The translations under genes and the position numbers were made by a program. Source: an uncultured Acidimicrobiales bacterium (GTDB taxonomy: Bacteria > Actinomycetota > Acidimicrobiia > Acidimicrobiales > SZUA-35). Taken from it: DNA of 6,627 nt. Position 1 is the first letter of the stretch, and every line of letters begins with the position of its first letter. A model generated the notes under the pieces. It saw only the letters and a list, made by a program, of their open reading frames with translations. It did not search any database and had not been told where the DNA came from. The DNA lies in assembly GCA_938008925.1 (NCBI GenBank), contig CALLIQ010000384.1, forward strand, positions 1 through 6,627. Direction: 5' to 3'. Below are positions 4,405 to 6,627 of the stretch, piece after piece.

Positions 4405-6276
4405 ATGGACTCACATCGACACGTGCGCAGATTCCTGCTTGTCGCCATGGTGCTCGTCGGCGGATCACTCGGGGGCATCGCGGGCGCGGCGGGTGCTCAA
4501 GACGGGCCTGTCGGCGGGGTCAGCGAGGTCGCCGAGCTGGCCGAGAACGAGTCGTTCTCATCAGCAGGTCATGCGACCGTCTTGGTGTACGACGAGGCGA
4601 GCACGGTCGCGAGCATCAACGCGTTCTCAGGCCAACGGACCGCTCTGACGCTGCCTGCTGGGTTCGCCTCCGTGCGAACGATCTCCGAGGACGGCGCGAC
4701 ACTGATCATCACGAGCCAGTCCGAGACGATCGGCGGCGACGCCGACGGCGGGCTGCACGACGTCTACCTCCACGATCTGCCGAGTGGCGTCACCACACCG
4801 GTCTCGAGCACCGTGACCGGAGCGACCCACGCTCTCGTCGCGTCATCGGCCGACGCGTCGACGATCGTCTTCCAAGCGACGTCCACCACCGACACGACCG
4901 ACGTTGCGTTGTGGGCCTGGCGCGACGGTGTGACGGCCGAAATCACGACACCGAGCGGAGCCGCTCCAGGATTCAGCTCGTTCTACGAGCAGCGGCTGCA
5001 GGTGTCGGGTGACGGATCGGCAATCACAGGCAGCAGACAAGTCGGCCCGACCCAGGTCGCGTTTCACCTCGATCTCGACACCGACGTGCTCACCGAGCGA
5101 ATCGTCAGAGGCTTCGCCGACGTCGGCTTGTCGTCCCGTGATGGACAGGTCGTCTCGTGGCTGGAGTACGGCGACAGTGTCGACGGCTACCGGGCCGAGG
5201 CCGACTTGGTCGTCTGGCGCCCGGCTGGCGACACGATCGAACGGCACACCCTTCCCCTCGCCTACTACGAGGGTCCGCTTCTGCTGTCGGGGGATGGCTC
5301 GACCGCCTTCCTCATTCAGTACCGCGGTACCGACTTCGAGCAGCGGTCGATCGTCGCGATCGACACCGGCGATGGGTCACTGCGCGAGATCGAGCGACGT
5401 TCTGGTTCTGACGCCGGTTTCAGTCAGCTGCTGGCAGCGAACGACGACGGCAGTCGCCTGGCATTCACCAGTTTCTCCGAGTCGTTCGGCCTCGATGGCG
5501 ACTATGAGTTTCGCCTGACCTTCAACGTCTGGGACGAGGATGGCAAGCCATCGGGTTCGTTCGCCCCGCCGGTTCTCAACGACCAGATCGAACGGCTGTA
5601 TCGCGCCTACTTCGGCCGGGCTCCCGACTCCGCAGGGTTGGGCTATTGGATCGATCGCCGCGTCGATGGACTGTCTCTGGCCGACATCAGCCAAGCGTTC
5701 GCGTCGTCCCCCGAGTTCATGACGACGTACGGCTCGCTCGACGACGGATCGTTCATCGACCTCGTCTACTCGAACGTGCTCGGCCGCAGTCCCGACGCCG
5801 AGGGTCGAGCCTTCTGGGTCGGCCGGTTGGCCGCTGGCGTGTCGCGCGGCTCGGTCATGACTGGGTTCAGCGAATCGGCCGAGTTCGCCGCAACGACCAA
5901 CACATCGGCGCCGATGTCGGTCGGCGAGGCGCAAGTACGCCGTCTCTATCGGGCGTTCTTCGATCGAGCGCCGACCGATGCCGAGATCGCGAACTGGGTC
6001 TCCCAGCTAGACGCCGGAGTGCCCGTCTCTTCGATCGCCGGCGCACTCGCGCAGGCTCCCGAGTTCGCCGAGCTGCGCAACGCCGGGAGTACTCCGAACG
6101 TGGTCAGCTTCGTGATCTCGACCCGGTTCGGCAATGGTGCGCCGGACTCGGTCTACGCGACCCTCAACGTGTGGTTCGACCGAACGTTCGACGGCACGTT
6201 CGACATCGTGGCGTTCATGCTCGAGGTCGCCAACCATCCGGAGTTCGCTCGCCGCACCGGCCTGCCGGTGAACTGA
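4405..6276 (+). CDS. Secreted protein with beta-propeller-like N-terminal region and C-terminal DUF4214 repeats
   Basis: A 623-residue exported protein. Signal peptide: n-region MDSHRHVRR, hydrophobic core FLLVAMVLVGGSLGGIAGAAGA, likely cleavage A-G-A31|Q32. Residues ~45-385 carry TolB/PD40-like blade marks: S-x-D-G followed by a hydrophobic strand at about 94-102, 148-156, 201-208, 244-252, 295-302 and 346-353, spaced 43-54 residues, with a weaker first one at 53-62. That suggests a six- or seven-bladed propeller. Residues 393-438, 450-494 and 510-554 are DUF4214 repeats (LYRAYFGRAPDSAG..YW ... SPEF pattern); a fourth, degenerate one spans ~566-614. Such repeats are frequent in surface or secreted proteins, but their role is not established. 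ATG 4405 gives a normal signal peptide; ATG 4363 would add 14 residues (MSTRRRWLDATLHE) and an unusually long n-region. No transmembrane segment follows and no catalytic motif is recognisable. A scaffolding or carbohydrate/protein-binding role is inference. Confidence 0.85.
   Translation: MDSHRHVRRFLLVAMVLVGGSLGGIAGAAGAQDGPVGGVSEVAELAENESFSSAGHATVLVYDEASTVASINAFSGQRTALTLPAGFASVRTISEDGATLIITSQSETIGGDADGGLHDVYLHDLPSGVTTPVSSTVTGATHALVASSADASTIVFQATSTTDTTDVALWAWRDGVTAEITTPSGAAPGFSSFYEQRLQVSGDGSAITGSRQVGPTQVAFHLDLDTDVLTERIVRGFADVGLSSRDGQVVSWLEYGDSVDGYRAEADLVVWRPAGDTIERHTLPLAYYEGPLLLSGDGSTAFLIQYRGTDFEQRSIVAIDTGDGSLREIERRSGSDAGFSQLLAANDDGSRLAFTSFSESFGLDGDYEFRLTFNVWDEDGKPSGSFAPPVLNDQIERLYRAYFGRAPDSAGLGYWIDRRVDGLSLADISQAFASSPEFMTTYGSLDDGSFIDLVYSNVLGRSPDAEGRAFWVGRLAAGVSRGSVMTGFSESAEFAATTNTSAPMSVGEAQVRRLYRAFFDRAPTDAEIANWVSQLDAGVPVSSIAGALAQAPEFAELRNAGSTPNVVSFVISTRFGNGAPDSVYATLNVWFDRTFDGTFDIVAFMLEVANHPEFARRTGLPVN
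5581..6246 (+). repeat. Four DUF4214-type coding repeats (three good, one degenerate)
   Basis: Within the large secreted protein, units lie at about 5581-5718 (DQIERLYRAYFGRAPDSAG ... SPEF), 5752-5886 (FIDLVYSNVLGRSPDAEG ... SAEF), 5932-6066 (QVRRLYRAFFDRAPTDAE ... APEF) and 6100-6246 (VVSFVISTRFGNGAPDS ... HPEF). Each ends in an E-F preceded by a small residue or Pro. The fourth keeps the end but has lost the Arg-x-Pro-Asp-x-x-Gly core spacing. The DNA copies have diverged, so the repeats are old rather than recent duplications. Confidence 0.8.
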
Positions 6277-6333
6277 CTGGCTGCAGTCGCTGAGCTGAGC
6301 TGGCTGACTGAACTGTCTGACCGGCTGATCTGA
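6273..6333 (+). repeat. CTGA-rich low-complexity stretch after the DUF4214 gene
   Basis: Eight CTGA tetranucleotides occur in 61 nt (starting at 6273, 6290, 6295, 6304, 6308, 6317, 6325 and 6330), the first overlapping the TGA stop of the DUF4214 gene. Equal-base expectation would be about 0.24. Spacing is irregular (4-17 nt). CAGTC (6284-6288) can pair with GACTG (6306-6310), but no T-tract follows, so a terminator role is weakly supported. Nothing else is recognisable in the 115-bp spacer apart from a short CCCC/GGGG hairpin at 6367-6378. Confidence 0.6.
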
Positions 6334-6391
6334 TCTGGCCCGACGCAATAGTCGTGAAACAACGGGCCCCGCTCGGGGGTTGAGTCGTGCG

Positions 6392-6627
6392 ATGACCGAC
6401 CACCGCAACTCGTTCCCGATCGGGAGTTCCATCACCCAGGCCGAACTCGAGTCGGCGCCCTACGACGCGTTCGACCGGCTTCGAGCCGCCGAACCCGTCA
6501 CGTGGCTCCCCGCCTATGGCGGCTGGTTCATCACACGTCGTGACCTGGCACTGGAGTCGATGCGCGACGCAGCGACCTTCACCGTCGACGACCCGCGCTT
6601 CACCACCGCTGCGGTGCTCGGGCCGAG
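6392..6627 (+). CDS. Cytochrome P450, N-terminal part, cut by window edge
   Basis: The first 78 codons of a probable bacterial cytochrome P450, a soluble haem monooxygenase that uses NAD(P)H-derived electrons through partner redox proteins. The visible part matches the N-terminal helix A / beta-1 region of actinobacterial P450s: APYDAFDRLRAAEPVTWLP (22-40), the beta-hairpin GGWFITRRDLALESMRD (43-59) and ATFTVDDPRFTTAAVLGP (61-78). The ExxR helix, the I-helix acid-Thr pair and the Cys haem ligand lie beyond the right edge, so the family number and substrate cannot be stated. The ATG at 6392 is chosen because the protein begins normally there; a GTG at 6387 is out of frame. A G-run (6375-6379) lies 12 nt upstream, within a short hairpin, and is a poor ribosome-binding site. 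The 115-bp gap from the preceding gene suggests its own promoter. No ferredoxin or reductase is visible in the window. Confidence 0.85.
   Translation, partial: MTDHRNSFPIGSSITQAELESAPYDAFDRLRAAEPVTWLPAYGGWFITRRDLALESMRDAATFTVDDPRFTTAAVLGP

Noticed and set aside
3654..5012. A 452-codon plus-strand frame across the HIT-like and DUF4214 genes
   Set aside because: Arg/His-rich shadow sequence with no domain; it conflicts with two well-supported genes on both strands.
5377..5934. Minus-strand 185-codon frame opposite the DUF4214 repeats
   Set aside because: It is the antisense reading of a recognisable repeat protein, with no independent motif or ribosome-binding site.
6277..6333. Stop-codon readthrough or recoding (for example selenocysteine) at the DUF4214 TGA
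   Set aside because: There is no SECIS-like structure that I can support, the 18 following codons have lower third-position GC than the gene, and the CTGA clustering explains why the frame looks regular.
6361..6391. Hairpin CCCC-GCTC-GGGG upstream of the P450 as a riboswitch or attenuator
   Set aside because: The stem is only 4 bp with a 4-nt loop in GC-rich DNA, with no T-tract or conserved aptamer elements.
1..6627. Mobile element, defence island, CRISPR or tRNA/attachment-site signature
   Set aside because: No transposase, integrase, spaced direct repeats, tRNA-like cloverleaf or composition break was seen; all genes share the same GC-rich codon style.

Overview
The window is GC-rich, densely coding DNA with short intergenic gaps and GTG/ATG starts. 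It is most likely from an actinobacterium, and I suspect the Acidimicrobiia (Ilumatobacter-like). The reasons are the secreted DUF4214-repeat protein, the actinobacterial type of HIT-like protein and the S33/TAP-like lipoprotein hydrolase. The placement is by impression only; no phylogeny was run.

Layout. Positions 2-301 (+) are the 3' end of a short-chain dehydrogenase/reductase, cut by the left edge. It converges on a minus-strand lipoprotein alpha/beta-hydrolase (341-1876). A 54-bp divergent spacer containing a perfect 13-nt palindrome separates the hydrolase from a plus-strand cluster: a class I SAM-dependent methyltransferase (1931-2668), a SnoaL/NTF2-like protein (2693-3100) and an orotate phosphoribosyltransferase, pyrE (3097-3627). 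The cluster converges on a minus-strand HIT-like protein (3663-4310), which is divergent from a large secreted protein (4405-6276) with an N-terminal beta-propeller-like region and C-terminal DUF4214 repeats. After a 115-bp spacer with a CTGA-rich stretch, the window ends in the first 78 codons of a cytochrome P450 (6392 onward).

How the genes relate. The methyltransferase, NTF2-like gene and pyrE look like one transcription unit: same strand, a 24-nt gap, then a 4-nt ATGA overlap. The rest look like independent units: two exported proteins (hydrolase and DUF4214 protein), a cytosolic nucleotide-binding-fold protein, and two oxidoreductases at the edges. I see no phage, IS, CRISPR, tRNA or rRNA signature, and no clear defence or biosynthetic system.

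The most unusual signals are small-scale: (i) ATGA stop/start overlaps at exactly 14-nt spacing at the methyltransferase/NTF2 junction, built on a tandem duplication; (ii) eight CTGA tetranucleotides within 61 nt just after the DUF4214 gene; (iii) a histidine-triad motif with Trp at the third His position in a protein that also carries an acidic low-complexity insert; and (iv) the propeller plus DUF4214 architecture.
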